A stretch of DNA of 64,000 bases from contig JAGXSV010000083.1 of assembly GCA_018333605.1 (NCBI GenBank), positions 91,654-155,653 of the forward strand, read 5' to 3'. How positions within the stretch are numbered: the first letter of the stretch is position 1; every line of letters starts with the position of its first letter. Source of the DNA: Hydrogenophaga sp. Its GTDB lineage: Bacteria; Pseudomonadota; Gammaproteobacteria; Burkholderiales; Burkholderiaceae_C. The translations under genes were made by a program, and so were the position numbers. Below the pieces are notes generated by a model, which was not told where the DNA came from, searched no databases, and worked only from the letters and a program-made list of their open reading frames with translations. Positions 35,728 through 43,077 of the stretch are shown here, piece after piece.

Positions 35728-36757
35728 TGTTTGCTCCTTTGACGGTGACGATTTCAGAAACGCGACGAAAGCTCCTATCGCTCCCGTCGTCCTGACGGAC
35801 GTAGGAGCGGGAGCAGAAAACAACCAGATTGATGCAGGCTGCGATGTACCTTTGTGACGCCTCAGGTGACATCTGGACGCCTGGCGGAAGACTCATCTGG
35901 AAAAGCAGCTCCAGGGTGCTCAGTGCGCCGGCGGCCGATGAGGCGTGCAATGTGGTGACCGAGCCGTTGTGCCCGGATGACAGGGCTCTGAGCAGGTCAT
36001 ACGTGTCATCCCCCCTGGTCTCAGATAGGATCAGGCGGTCGTAGCGCTCACGCATCGCGTGCTGTACGAGGACCTTTGCAGTCAAACCAGATGCCGGAGC
36101 CGCCAGGTAGCAGTTCTTGTGCTCCACCCTTAGGGCCATCTCGCGGGCGTCCTCAATGAGTCCGATTCGCTCATTACTAGGCAGATGCATCAAAACGGCG
36201 TTTGCAAGGGTCGTTTTTCCTCCGGATGTGGGCCCGGCAAAAACACAGTTTTGTCGTTCGACAACGATTTTTCGAACGAGCAGATCTGCTGTATCGCGCG
36301 ACAGCATTCCCCATTCGATCAGCTGCTCCAGGGTCGGTCGCTCTTCCGGGTCGAGGTGCTTTCGAATCGCGAGCGTGGTTCCCCTGGCGTCAACGCCCTT
36401 GATCGCTCCTGCGAACCGCAGGCCACCGACACCTGTTGAAACGACAGCATCTTGCGTCCCGGCCTTGATATCCTTGCCGGTCGAGCTTCCTTCAGCTCCG
36501 CTGTGCTTGGCGACCGCCATGATTGCAAGTCGCCTGTCCGTCTCGCTCAGCACTATGTCGCTTCGCTCAATAGAGCCGCGACGCTCGACCCAGACGCGGC
36601 CGTCTGCTGTCACCATGATTTCGGTGACAGCCTTCTCCTCCATGATCTCTGCGATCGGACGCAGGGAGTTGGAGATGATCGACTGGAGTCTGGCTGCATC
36701 AAGCATGCGGCCAATGTTCGGGCTTCGCGTCTGGCTCAGATCATCGAAACCGTGCAT
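35687..36757 (-). CDS. virB11: VirB11/TrbB-type traffic ATPase
   Basis: A 356-aa hexameric ATPase: N-terminal domain with IMVTADGRVWVERRG, Walker A VFAGPTSGGKTTLANAV near 165, Asp box GLIEDAREM, and the His box VTTLHASSAAGALSTLEL. The ATG at 36757 is chosen because longer forms run into two copies of the 22-bp palindrome. It is the first gene of the secretion operon, as trbB is in trb clusters. Confidence 0.92.
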   Translation of the reverse strand: MHGFDDLSQTRSPNIGRMLDAARLQSIISNSLRPIAEIMEEKAVTEIMVTADGRVWVERRGSIERSDIVLSETDRRLAIMAVAKHSGAEGSSTGKDIKAGTQDAVVSTGVGGLRFAGAIKGVDARGTTLAIRKHLDPEERPTLEQLIEWGMLSRDTADLLVRKIVVERQNCVFAGPTSGGKTTLANAVLMHLPSNERIGLIEDAREMALRVEHKNCYLAAPASGLTAKVLVQHAMRERYDRLILSETRGDDTYDLLRALSSGHNGSVTTLHASSAAGALSTLELLFQMSLPPGVQMSPEASQRYIAACINLVVFCSRSYVRQDDGSDRSFRRVSEIVTVKGANSGEYDLEYDYRED

Positions 36758-36773
36758 GGAAACAGCAGCTTTC

Positions 36774-36795
36774 GAGCGGACAAATTTGTCCGCTC
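36774..36795. promoter_or_regulatory. 22-bp perfect palindrome, copy 4
   Basis: Identical to copy 1. It starts 17 bases upstream of the virB11 ATG, in the divergent region with the NERD gene. A bound protein here could block or activate the whole secretion operon. Confidence 0.78.
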
Positions 36796-36813
36796 CCTTC
36801 TCGGCGCCACCTG

Positions 36814-36835
36814 GAGCGGACAAATTTGTCCGCTC
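36814..36835. promoter_or_regulatory. 22-bp perfect palindrome, copy 5
   Basis: Identical to copy 4 and 40 bp from it centre to centre, between virB11 (minus) and the NERD gene (plus, start 36905). Paired copies at this spacing also occur at 8.5 kb. Confidence 0.78.
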
Positions 36836-36904
36836 TATCGCCCTGCGCACTTGACCAACGCTCAGACGACGGCAAACTACGGGCTAGCCAAGAGAGTCCA
36901 CCCC

Positions 36905-37564
36905 ATGCATACCCCCACCGACCCAACAATCAGTAGCCCATCGGAGCGAAAGGCCTATGCCGCTGTGCTCGCCACCTTCGGCGCCCTGTTCCCGGAAGGC
37001 AGGGCATTGACCAACGTCATTCTGGCGACTGGGGCAGAACGCGGGCCCCAAACCAGCGAGTACGACATCATCTTTGTGTGTCGCGCCGGCATCATCGTGT
37101 TCGAGGTCAAGGGCTGGACAAACGGTGTCCTGCGATCAAAAAAGGACGATAGCGGCACAGGAACACACGATTGGTGGATAGAGCGTCCAAACGGATCTGT
37201 CGATCCGGTTCGGGACCCAGTGGCCCAGGGAGGCTTCAAAGTCCGATACCTTCTGGATGAGCTCCCAGGCGTTCATACAACCCAGTACACCGTCCTCTCT
37301 GAGGAAAGCCTGGAGCTGGACCCTACGGTAAACGCGCATGTGGTTCGAATCGTTGACCTGGCCTATCTTGCGCGGGTCACCAAAGCCACAGCGAAGAAAT
37401 TTCACGGCCAGAGCTTGCTTGACGAACGAACGGTCAATGCGATAGCGGATGCACTGGTTGAGCTATCCCTACAGCACACGCCTCAGACGCACCTGCGATC
37501 GATTTCCGAATGGGTGGGCATTAAAGGGGGTCGTACGCAATCGCCTTCGATATCGCCTACATAG
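36905..37564 (+). CDS. NERD-domain protein (nuclease-related)
   Basis: A 219-aa protein with an N-terminal NERD domain: SPSERKAYAAVLATFGALFPEG, SEYDIIFVCRAGIIVFEVKGW (D..V....G.......K of the PD-(D/E)xK-like fold), and later GGFKVRYLLDEL. The family is predicted to act on nucleic acids. It is read divergently from the secretion operon past two palindromes and ends before a strong terminator. Its role in transfer is unknown. Confidence 0.72.
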   Translation: MHTPTDPTISSPSERKAYAAVLATFGALFPEGRALTNVILATGAERGPQTSEYDIIFVCRAGIIVFEVKGWTNGVLRSKKDDSGTGTHDWWIERPNGSVDPVRDPVAQGGFKVRYLLDELPGVHTTQYTVLSEESLELDPTVNAHVVRIVDLAYLARVTKATAKKFHGQSLLDERTVNAIADALVELSLQHTPQTHLRSISEWVGIKGGRTQSPSISPT

Positions 37565-37626
37565 GACGACTGCGAACTGCAACAGATCGATCAACGCGGA
37601 TCGTTTAACCTCCCAAAGCACAGGCG

Positions 37627-37667
37627 AAAAAAAAGGCCTCCCGGTGAGCCCGGGAGGCCTTTTTTTG
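37627..37667. terminator. Strong bidirectional intrinsic terminator
   Basis: GGCCTCCCGG and its near-complement around TGAG, with A8 on the left and T8 on the right. It terminates the NERD gene rightward and the 118-aa gene leftward, insulating the secretion operon from the maintenance block. Confidence 0.93.
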
Positions 37668-37698
37668 ATAGCGGACCTCTTGGATACTGGGCCTTGCC

Positions 37699-38055
37699 CT
37701 ACCGCACCAAGCGGCACACCAGGTTTGCTTTGCAGTACTTCTCTGCCCAATCCTGGAACAGGAGGCCACCGCCTTGCGCGCACGCTGCCTGTTTCCAGGC
37801 CGCAGAAGACAACAGCAGTTCCAGTGCTCGAGTTCGCGGCCACGCTTTAGGCATCGTACCGTCAACGACGGCCACCAGTGGTTGTTCCAATCGTGCTTCG
37901 ATCGCGGCCAGGAGCGTCCCGTCCAAAAGCACTTCTTCGCCTCGGAAGAAGATCGTGAAGTACGGCATGCCGTAGCTCATCTCCACGATTGTGTGGCCAC
38001 GTTGAAATGCCTCCACAACCGCTTGCACGAGCTCATCGCAGTCGTCATGCACCAC
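37699..38055 (-). CDS. Hypothetical protein coupled to the clamp gene (GTG start)
   Basis: A 118-aa acidic protein (HDDCDELVQAVVEAFQRGHTIVEM, PYFTIFFRGEEVLLDGTLLAAIEARLEQPLVAVVDG). Tandem GTGs overlap the clamp gene stop by about 10 bases, with GGGAGAG upstream. No domain was recognised; it may be a clamp partner by position. Confidence 0.55.
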   Translation of the reverse strand: MVHDDCDELVQAVVEAFQRGHTIVEMSYGMPYFTIFFRGEEVLLDGTLLAAIEARLEQPLVAVVDGTMPKAWPRTRALELLLSSAAWKQAACAQGGGLLFQDWAEKYCKANLVCRLVR

Positions 38056-39214
38056 TGCGCTCTCCCTCACCCTTGGCGGACTGGAGCAGAGCCATCCAGT
38101 CAGCGGCCGGGCCACCTTCCACATGCACCGGCCTCACATACAGCTTCGCGTCTGTGGATCGCCCCTTGCGAAGCAGCATGAACTCCGTCGGCACCGACTG
38201 TGCAATTTCATGCAAATAGTCGGGACTGAACGTGGCTTCCCATTCTGAAGGCTGATACCTCAACAGACCCCTTTCGATGGCATCCGATGATCGAACATCC
38301 ACCTTGTGGTCCCCTTCTTCAGACAGAACTGTCACGGTTTCGGATTTGGCACGCAGCTTCACGAAGGGTTTGCCCGAGATCGCTGCGATTCTCTGGACTG
38401 CGATGGCAAGCTCTTTGGCCGACACAACCCAGTCGGACACTTCCCCCAGGTGCTCCCCCTCATAAAGACGAGCGCAGTCGGGAAACTGTCCAACGATCAG
38501 GCTCGACACCCAGCAGAGGCGCCCGGTCTTCAAGATGACCTTCTGAGCATCACGCTCCCCAGACAGGAAAAGCTGCACTTTCTCGCTCGGCTGCACCACC
38601 ATGTCAATGGCCTTCGAAGCGGCCGATGGCACGATCACCGAAATCGAGGCGATGGAACTCGGGATGCCGGTGTTCACATCATTGAGCATGAAGCCGTTTG
38701 TTGCCGTCAGGCACAGCATCCCGTCTCGGACGGACATGTGAACGCCACACAGAAAGGATCGCACATCGTTCTGTGCTGCGTAGTTCTGGACACTCTGAAA
38801 GGCCTTGATCAGGTCAGAACCGGTTGTGTCGGCCACAAGGTCGTGCCCGCTGCAGCCATTGGCCGCCTCAAACAAGCTGTCGATGGAGCCGTCGCTCTCA
38901 GAGTTCTTCAGCTTGATGCTGGCCCCGCCGAACCGCAAGCGGAGCCCGTCGGCCAGTGCGCTGATGGTCACTTCTGTGGATGGATCGAGCGAGGCGAACA
39001 ATGCGTTGGTTGCGGCTCCATTGAAACAGCCAATCACCTCGCGCTCAGTGAATCCAGTGGCCTCAACAGAGACTCGCACATAGCCAGCGAAGGTCGATGC
39101 CTTGACCTGCAGCTGATCTGCGCTCATGTGAAGTTGACAGGTCTTCGCGTTGACCGCTACCAACGCGTTCTTGATGGCCACCTTCAGTTGGTGGACCGTG
39201 GTTTTCATTGACAT
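38045..39214 (-). CDS. DNA polymerase III beta (sliding clamp) homologue
   Basis: A 389-aa protein with the DnaN pattern in three repeats: VAIKNALVAVNAK at the start, DVRSFLCGVHMSVRDGMLCLTATNGFML in domain 2, and VIVPSAASKAI and VGQFPDCARLYE in domain 3. The usual C-terminal MPMRL is replaced by a long tail (WMALLQSAKGEGE). A plasmid-borne clamp could tether polymerases, nucleases or methylases to newly entered plasmid DNA. It has its own SD-hairpin leader. Confidence 0.78.
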   Translation of the reverse strand: MSMKTTVHQLKVAIKNALVAVNAKTCQLHMSADQLQVKASTFAGYVRVSVEATGFTEREVIGCFNGAATNALFASLDPSTEVTISALADGLRLRFGGASIKLKNSESDGSIDSLFEAANGCSGHDLVADTTGSDLIKAFQSVQNYAAQNDVRSFLCGVHMSVRDGMLCLTATNGFMLNDVNTGIPSSIASISVIVPSAASKAIDMVVQPSEKVQLFLSGERDAQKVILKTGRLCWVSSLIVGQFPDCARLYEGEHLGEVSDWVVSAKELAIAVQRIAAISGKPFVKLRAKSETVTVLSEEGDHKVDVRSSDAIERGLLRYQPSEWEATFSPDYLHEIAQSVPTEFMLLRKGRSTDAKLYVRPVHVEGGPAADWMALLQSAKGEGERSGA

Positions 39215-39220
39215 TGGATC

Positions 39221-39265
39221 TCTCCTTGAAAAGTCTTCCCCAGAACGGGGACTTGACGAAGGAGA
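39221..39265 (-). promoter_or_regulatory. SD-hairpin leader (clamp gene)
   Basis: Outer arms TCTCCTT / AAGGAGA, GTCAAGT, inner CCCC-GTTCT-GGGG extended by AAGT/ACTT. Hairpin A arms at 39275-39320 pair 10 of 11 positions with one G.G mismatch around a 24-base loop. Confidence 0.75.
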
Positions 39266-39401
39266 TGCCTAGAAGGCACATGCAGGCTGCATCCTGAACC
39301 AAATGCAATCTGCATCTACCCACTGCTGGAGAGCGATGGACATGCGCATCACGTCAAAGGGAGCACCCCACCACTGGCAGCGCCGGTGGTGAGGTTTGAG
39401 C

Positions 39402-40475
39402 TCAGTTTGATTGATTTTCCTTTTGTCGTGACCGCTGGAGTCGAAACTGCGACAACTCGCGCGAGTTCCACAGATCGTCCCAATCGATCCCCAGCACCTT
39501 CGGGATCTTGACAACGGCAGCGAGTCCTGACTCCACTGCCCTTTTCTTCAGCAGCATGGCATTGTGGAATCCTGGGCGAATGCCTGTTTTTGTATTCACC
39601 GGATCGTGGTCACCACAGATGATCAGCACCTTCGTTTCCGCCGGCCAACGAAACGCCGCAAGGTTGTAGCAGTTGATGCCTGCGTAAACCGGATACTTGT
39701 TCCGATAGGCTGCCACCCACGCAAGTCCGTTCTCGATGCCTTCCGTGACTATCACCACGGGTCCGTGCGCCTTGTTCAGCTTGATCGAATGGCCGCAGAT
39801 CTTCTCGACCACTGCCGTCATGAGCTTCTTTGCCTGACCTGGGCTGACTTTGGCCTTTCCGCATTTTCCATCCAAGTAGGTGCGGTGAATGCTCACAGCT
39901 TCCTCTGGGTTGGATGCATCGTTGACCAGGCTGACCAACGCCGGCAGGTGGCTCACCTTTCCTGTGTCCTCATCCATGTGATACAGGCTCGGATGAAAGC
40001 GAAACGCCTTTGACAGCCACGCCAGGTCAAGGTCACGCACGCGGCTCTGCAGGTAGCTCATCGCCGGCGTTTCGGCGATGCCGTTTGCGCCCTCCCAGAC
40101 GCTCCGCAATCCGATGCGAGCCTTCTCGATGTCTTCGGGCGTTTTTGTGGGGATCTCAGGAGGTGGCCCCTTGCGGGTGAACTTCTGAGGTGCGCCACCT
40201 GGCCCGAAGATCAGTTCACGCAGCTCAATGATGGCCTTGGCGTCGCTGATGCCATGCACCGCCGCGATCAACCTCACGCCGTCACCAGCACCGCAGTTGC
40301 AAACCCACGTGCCGCGCCCTTTCTCGTTCGTGAAGCGAAAGCGGGACTTACCCCCACAGATCGGACAGGGCCCACGGCGCTTCGGATTGGCGATCAGCCT
40401 TTCTTCGATCCCCATTCGGGGTAGAACATGCATCCACTCGATCGAAGAGAGGTCGAGATGCTCCTTGGTTTCCAT
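39402..40475 (-). CDS. Zinc-finger/Toprim DNA primase
   Basis: A 357-aa protein with an N-terminal zinc ribbon GPCPICGGKSRFRF...WVCNCGAGDG at about 34-62 and a C-terminal Toprim domain (VIVTEGIENGLAWVAAY, then VLIICGDHDPVN). This is the phage P4-alpha/TraC-like plasmid primase build without a helicase. It would prime complementary-strand synthesis on transferred single-stranded DNA. The start at 40475 has AAGGAA in the leader hairpin. Confidence 0.85.
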   Translation of the reverse strand: METKEHLDLSSIEWMHVLPRMGIEERLIANPKRRGPCPICGGKSRFRFTNEKGRGTWVCNCGAGDGVRLIAAVHGISDAKAIIELRELIFGPGGAPQKFTRKGPPPEIPTKTPEDIEKARIGLRSVWEGANGIAETPAMSYLQSRVRDLDLAWLSKAFRFHPSLYHMDEDTGKVSHLPALVSLVNDASNPEEAVSIHRTYLDGKCGKAKVSPGQAKKLMTAVVEKICGHSIKLNKAHGPVVIVTEGIENGLAWVAAYRNKYPVYAGINCYNLAAFRWPAETKVLIICGDHDPVNTKTGIRPGFHNAMLLKKRAVESGLAAVVKIPKVLGIDWDDLWNSRELSQFRLQRSRQKENQSN

Positions 40476-40478
40476 GTT

Positions 40479-40513
40479 GTGATTCCTTCCCAAAAAAGGG
40501 GTTGATGAATCAC
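40479..40513 (-). promoter_or_regulatory. SD-hairpin leader (primase)
   Basis: Outer arms GTGATTC / GAATCAC, ATCAA, inner CCC/GGG round a T-rich loop. Hairpin A at 40524-40560 is a perfect 11-bp stem. Its upstream arm GGGCTTT can instead pair with AAAGCCC (40556-40573). Confidence 0.8.
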
Positions 40514-40609
40514 TGAAGACAACGCTTTCTCATGGAGCCGAGTGGCCATCATGAGAAAGCCCTGTCGGGCTTTGGGTTGAGAGCAGATACTGCTTCAACC
40601 CCTATGGGA

Positions 40610-41164
40610 TCAGAGGATCAGGTGCATGCCGCGGCGACCGAGGACGTCGCAGAAGGGTATGTCGTCATCGTCCATGTCGTGGAAACCTCCAGGATTGGCC
40701 GCTGCCGGCGCTGCAGAGGGTGCTGCGGGACGGGACTGCTGTTCCTGTGCGGGACGCTGCTGCTGGCTCTGACGCGGCTGGTAGGAGCCGGAGCCACCAC
40801 CTTGACGTGTTGCGCCACCACCGCCTTCACCTTGACCACCAAGCAGTTGCAGCTCGGTTGCGATGATGTCCACGGTGGCCTTCTCCACACCAGACTGATC
40901 GGTGTACTTGCCGTATTTCAGACGCCCCTCGATGTATGCAGAGCGGCCCTTCTTCAGGTACTCGCCAGCAATCTCCGCGAGCCGATCGTAGAAAGTCACA
41001 CGATGCCACTGGGTGTCTTCGATGACTTCACCGCTGTTGCGGTCTTTGCGACGACTGGAGGTTGCGATGCTGACGTTGGCCACAGCCTGGCCAGACGGCA
41101 GGTAACGGATTTCGGGGTCGCGGCCGCAGTTGCCGACGAGGATGACTTTGTTGACAGATGCCAT
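40610..41164 (-). CDS. ssb: Single-stranded DNA-binding protein
   Basis: A 184-aa SSB: OB fold 1-110 (MASVNKVILVGNCGRDPEIRY, TQWHRVTFYDRLAEIAGEYL, GSAYIEGRLKYGKYTD), a Gly/Gln-rich linker, then the acidic tip DDDDIPF. Unusually the tip is not terminal: 13 more residues (CDVLGRRGMHLIL) follow, as if the stop after Phe were lost. SSB tips normally end in Phe and bind partner enzymes. Plasmid SSBs protect incoming single strands. Confidence 0.93.
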   Translation of the reverse strand: MASVNKVILVGNCGRDPEIRYLPSGQAVANVSIATSSRRKDRNSGEVIEDTQWHRVTFYDRLAEIAGEYLKKGRSAYIEGRLKYGKYTDQSGVEKATVDIIATELQLLGGQGEGGGGATRQGGGSGSYQPRQSQQQRPAQEQQSRPAAPSAAPAAANPGGFHDMDDDDIPFCDVLGRRGMHLIL

Positions 41165-41168
41165 GTTG

Positions 41169-41214
41169 ATTTCTCCTGAGGTGATGTTGCCCTGCATCCA
41201 GGGCGGTTGGAAAT
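41169..41214 (-). promoter_or_regulatory. SD-hairpin leader (ssb)
   Basis: Outer arms ATTTC / GAAAT (5 bp), CAACC, inner GCCCTG-GATG-CAGGGC (6 bp). It has a longer inner stem and a weaker outer stem than most copies. Hairpin A at 41226-41255 pairs 10 bp with one bulged A. Confidence 0.7.
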
Positions 41215-41265
41215 GGAATGATGTAGCCCCGGACCACTGATTCGGGTCTCGGGGCAACGCCTAAT

Positions 41266-42171
41266 TCACACAGATGTGATCTCAAAGACGTTCTTGTGCT
41301 GCGTTCTCGTTCTTCCTTCGAAATCGGAAGTGAACTCTTGGCGGTACTGCGAGATTTGAATCCGCATCCCGGTTGCCAGGCCCATGGCTTGTGCCTTCTC
41401 TCGAAGGTCGACGCCGGAGAAGGTTGTTCTCTCCCCACTCGCTTCCTGGACAACGACCGAGTAGGTCGTATACGCGGCCTTGCCTTTGGGGCGGACCGTG
41501 TTCTCTCCTACGTAGGTGATCTCACCTGTTGCGCTCTTGATCAGATTGCCCATAGCCTCCTGCGGATCTCCCGGAGCAGACACTGCGCGATCTTTCTCCG
41601 GCGTGCAGAAAAGGTTCTGATTGGTCGCTGAGGTCTCCTCGCGGACGGCACTCTCGCGAGCGCATGCACGTTCGATCTTCCCGCTTTGCAGTTCCTGCCG
41701 TGTATGGGCTATCGCTGCATCAAGGGTGAATTCGAGTCCCAGCCTACGCATCTGGTCAGGAAACATCGACTTCAATCGCACCCGTGTGTAGGCCAGTGTG
41801 GATCGCTGCCAGGGCAAAGGTTTGGTAGGCACCTTCAGCAACCTATCGATGCGATCTGCGTGAAGGTAGACATCGAGCAGGTGTTCACCCAGCGTAGCCT
41901 GTTTGCAGGCCTCTGAGGGGACAAAATCTGCCTTCTGAACCGTAGTCACAACCACATCGGTAACACTACCTTGAGGCACCATCGCTGGCCGTACGGGGGG
42001 CGGCTGTATTGGTCCCTGCCGTCCGCTCATGCTTGCCTCAAAGGCCAAAGCCGACCTACTCCAGGCAGACCATTGGTCTGTCCGCCCCCTCACTCTGCCC
42101 AGCATCGCCATTGGGATGGCAATGAAGGAGAACAGCGCGTAGCCAAGGGCTAGGTAGAAATGGTTCTTCAC
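41266..42171 (-). CDS. Membrane-anchored hypothetical protein
   Basis: A 301-aa protein with one N-terminal membrane helix (LALGYALFSFIAIPMAMLG), a helical middle (LLDVYLHADRIDRLL, DQMRRLGLEFTLDAAIAHTRQEL), and a beta-rich C-terminal domain (AYTTYSVVVQEASGERTTFSGVDLREKA, MRIQISQYRQEFTSD). That domain resembles small OB-like domains on conjugative plasmids. No SD-hairpin leader was seen; it follows the 147-aa gene by 36 bases. Confidence 0.6.
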   Translation of the reverse strand: MKNHFYLALGYALFSFIAIPMAMLGRVRGRTDQWSAWSRSALAFEASMSGRQGPIQPPPVRPAMVPQGSVTDVVVTTVQKADFVPSEACKQATLGEHLLDVYLHADRIDRLLKVPTKPLPWQRSTLAYTRVRLKSMFPDQMRRLGLEFTLDAAIAHTRQELQSGKIERACARESAVREETSATNQNLFCTPEKDRAVSAPGDPQEAMGNLIKSATGEITYVGENTVRPKGKAAYTTYSVVVQEASGERTTFSGVDLREKAQAMGLATGMRIQISQYRQEFTSDFEGRTRTQHKNVFEITSV

Positions 42172-42207
42172 TGAGGACTGCTCCTTTCTTCGCTTGTTGA
42201 TCGATGG

Positions 42208-42651
42208 TCAGTGCAGACCAATCACGATGTACTTGCCAAGCTTTCGCTTGACGGTTTCGTAGTGCTCAGGGAAGCGTGCCTGGATGATGGTCCCCATCGC
42301 CCTGAGTTCGTCCCCGAATTCGCTGCTGATGCCTGACCGGACCACTTCCGCATCCAACCCTACGGCGTCGCAGGCGACATCAAACGGGACAAGGGATGGG
42401 CTCTCGTAGAGGTCATATACCCACACCAGGTCTTCCCATGCATCTCGCCGTGCGCCGTCCACCCGGAAAGGCTTCTTGCTGGCGATGAGCTTTCGCAGTC
42501 GCTTGAGGTTGAAGGTGAGCTGGGAAAGCAACTCGCCACCATGGACCACTTCGTCCAGTATGGCCGCAGCCTCCTCTTCTGTGAACGGATGGGCTCCTTC
42601 AAGCGGATGCCCATTCACCATCACAACCTGTTGTCCAAATAGGTCTTCCAC
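42208..42651 (-). CDS. Hypothetical protein with SD-hairpin leader (GTG start)
   Basis: A 147-aa protein (EDLFGQQVVMVNGHPLEGAHPF, EAAAILDEVVHGGELLSQLTFNLKRLRKLIASKKPFRVDG). GTG at 42651 gives the correct frame; the nearby ATG at 42653 is out of frame. It is helical and cytoplasmic with no recognised domain. Confidence 0.6.
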   Translation of the reverse strand: MEDLFGQQVVMVNGHPLEGAHPFTEEEAAAILDEVVHGGELLSQLTFNLKRLRKLIASKKPFRVDGARRDAWEDLVWVYDLYESPSLVPFDVACDAVGLDAEVVRSGISSEFGDELRAMGTIIQARFPEHYETVKRKLGKYIVIGLH

Positions 42652-42654
42652 ATT

Positions 42655-42701
42655 GATCGCTCCTATAGAAATGCCACAAATGCGGCGTTGAAAAGGCGAT
42701 C
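42655..42701 (-). promoter_or_regulatory. SD-hairpin leader (147-aa gene)
   Basis: Outer arms GATCGCC / GGAGCGATC (one bulge), TTTTCAACG, inner CCGCA-TT-TGTGG with a G.U pair. Hairpin A at 42714-42754 pairs 15 of 17. Its arm CAGCCTTTCC also pairs with AAGGCTG (42750-42767). Confidence 0.72.
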
Positions 42702-42795
42702 AAGGCATTTACGGCCTTTCCAGAGCACTCGCGCGTGGAGTGCACGGGAAAGGCTGCAAGCAGCCTTCGGTACCTGCAGGTCCGTTCTGAGTTTT

Positions 42796-42969
42796 TCAGG
42801 TGCGTGTGTCCTGTCCGGCTTCCGTCAGACTCGTGAGTCCTGCCCACGCACCGCGGACTAGACGGAAGGACAGCACGGCAGTCACAGCGATTGCTTTGAT
42901 GATGAGCACGGTGACAAAGAGAAGGACACCCAACATGTCGTTGGTGATGTCGTTTTCAGGGAGTTTCAT
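42796..42969 (-). CDS. Small single-span membrane protein
   Basis: A 57-aa protein with one hydrophobic helix (MLGVLLFVTVLIIKAIAVTAVLSF) after a short acidic N-terminus and before a polar tail. ATG at 42969 lies 6 bases past AAGGCC in the leader. Small inner-membrane proteins near entry genes can act in exclusion, but there is no direct evidence. Confidence 0.55.
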   Translation of the reverse strand: MKLPENDITNDMLGVLLFVTVLIIKAIAVTAVLSFRLVRGAWAGLTSLTEAGQDTRT

Positions 42970-42971
42970 GT

Positions 42972-43010
42972 TGGCCTTTCGATACCGAAGAGTCGGAGTT
43001 GAGAAGACCA
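42972..43010 (-). promoter_or_regulatory. SD-hairpin leader (57-aa membrane protein)
   Basis: Outer arms TGGTCTT / AAGGCCA with one U.G pair, TCAACT, inner CCGA-CTCT-TCGG. Hairpin A at 43020-43057 is a 17-bp stem with one G.U. It overlaps the GGCTGCC/GGCAGCC hairpin at 43055-43072. Confidence 0.8.
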
Positions 43011-43077
43011 TGGGCGCGAGCCCTTCCTGAATGTTCACAGGAACACTCAGGAAGGGCTGCCTTGCGGCAGCCCCCCA

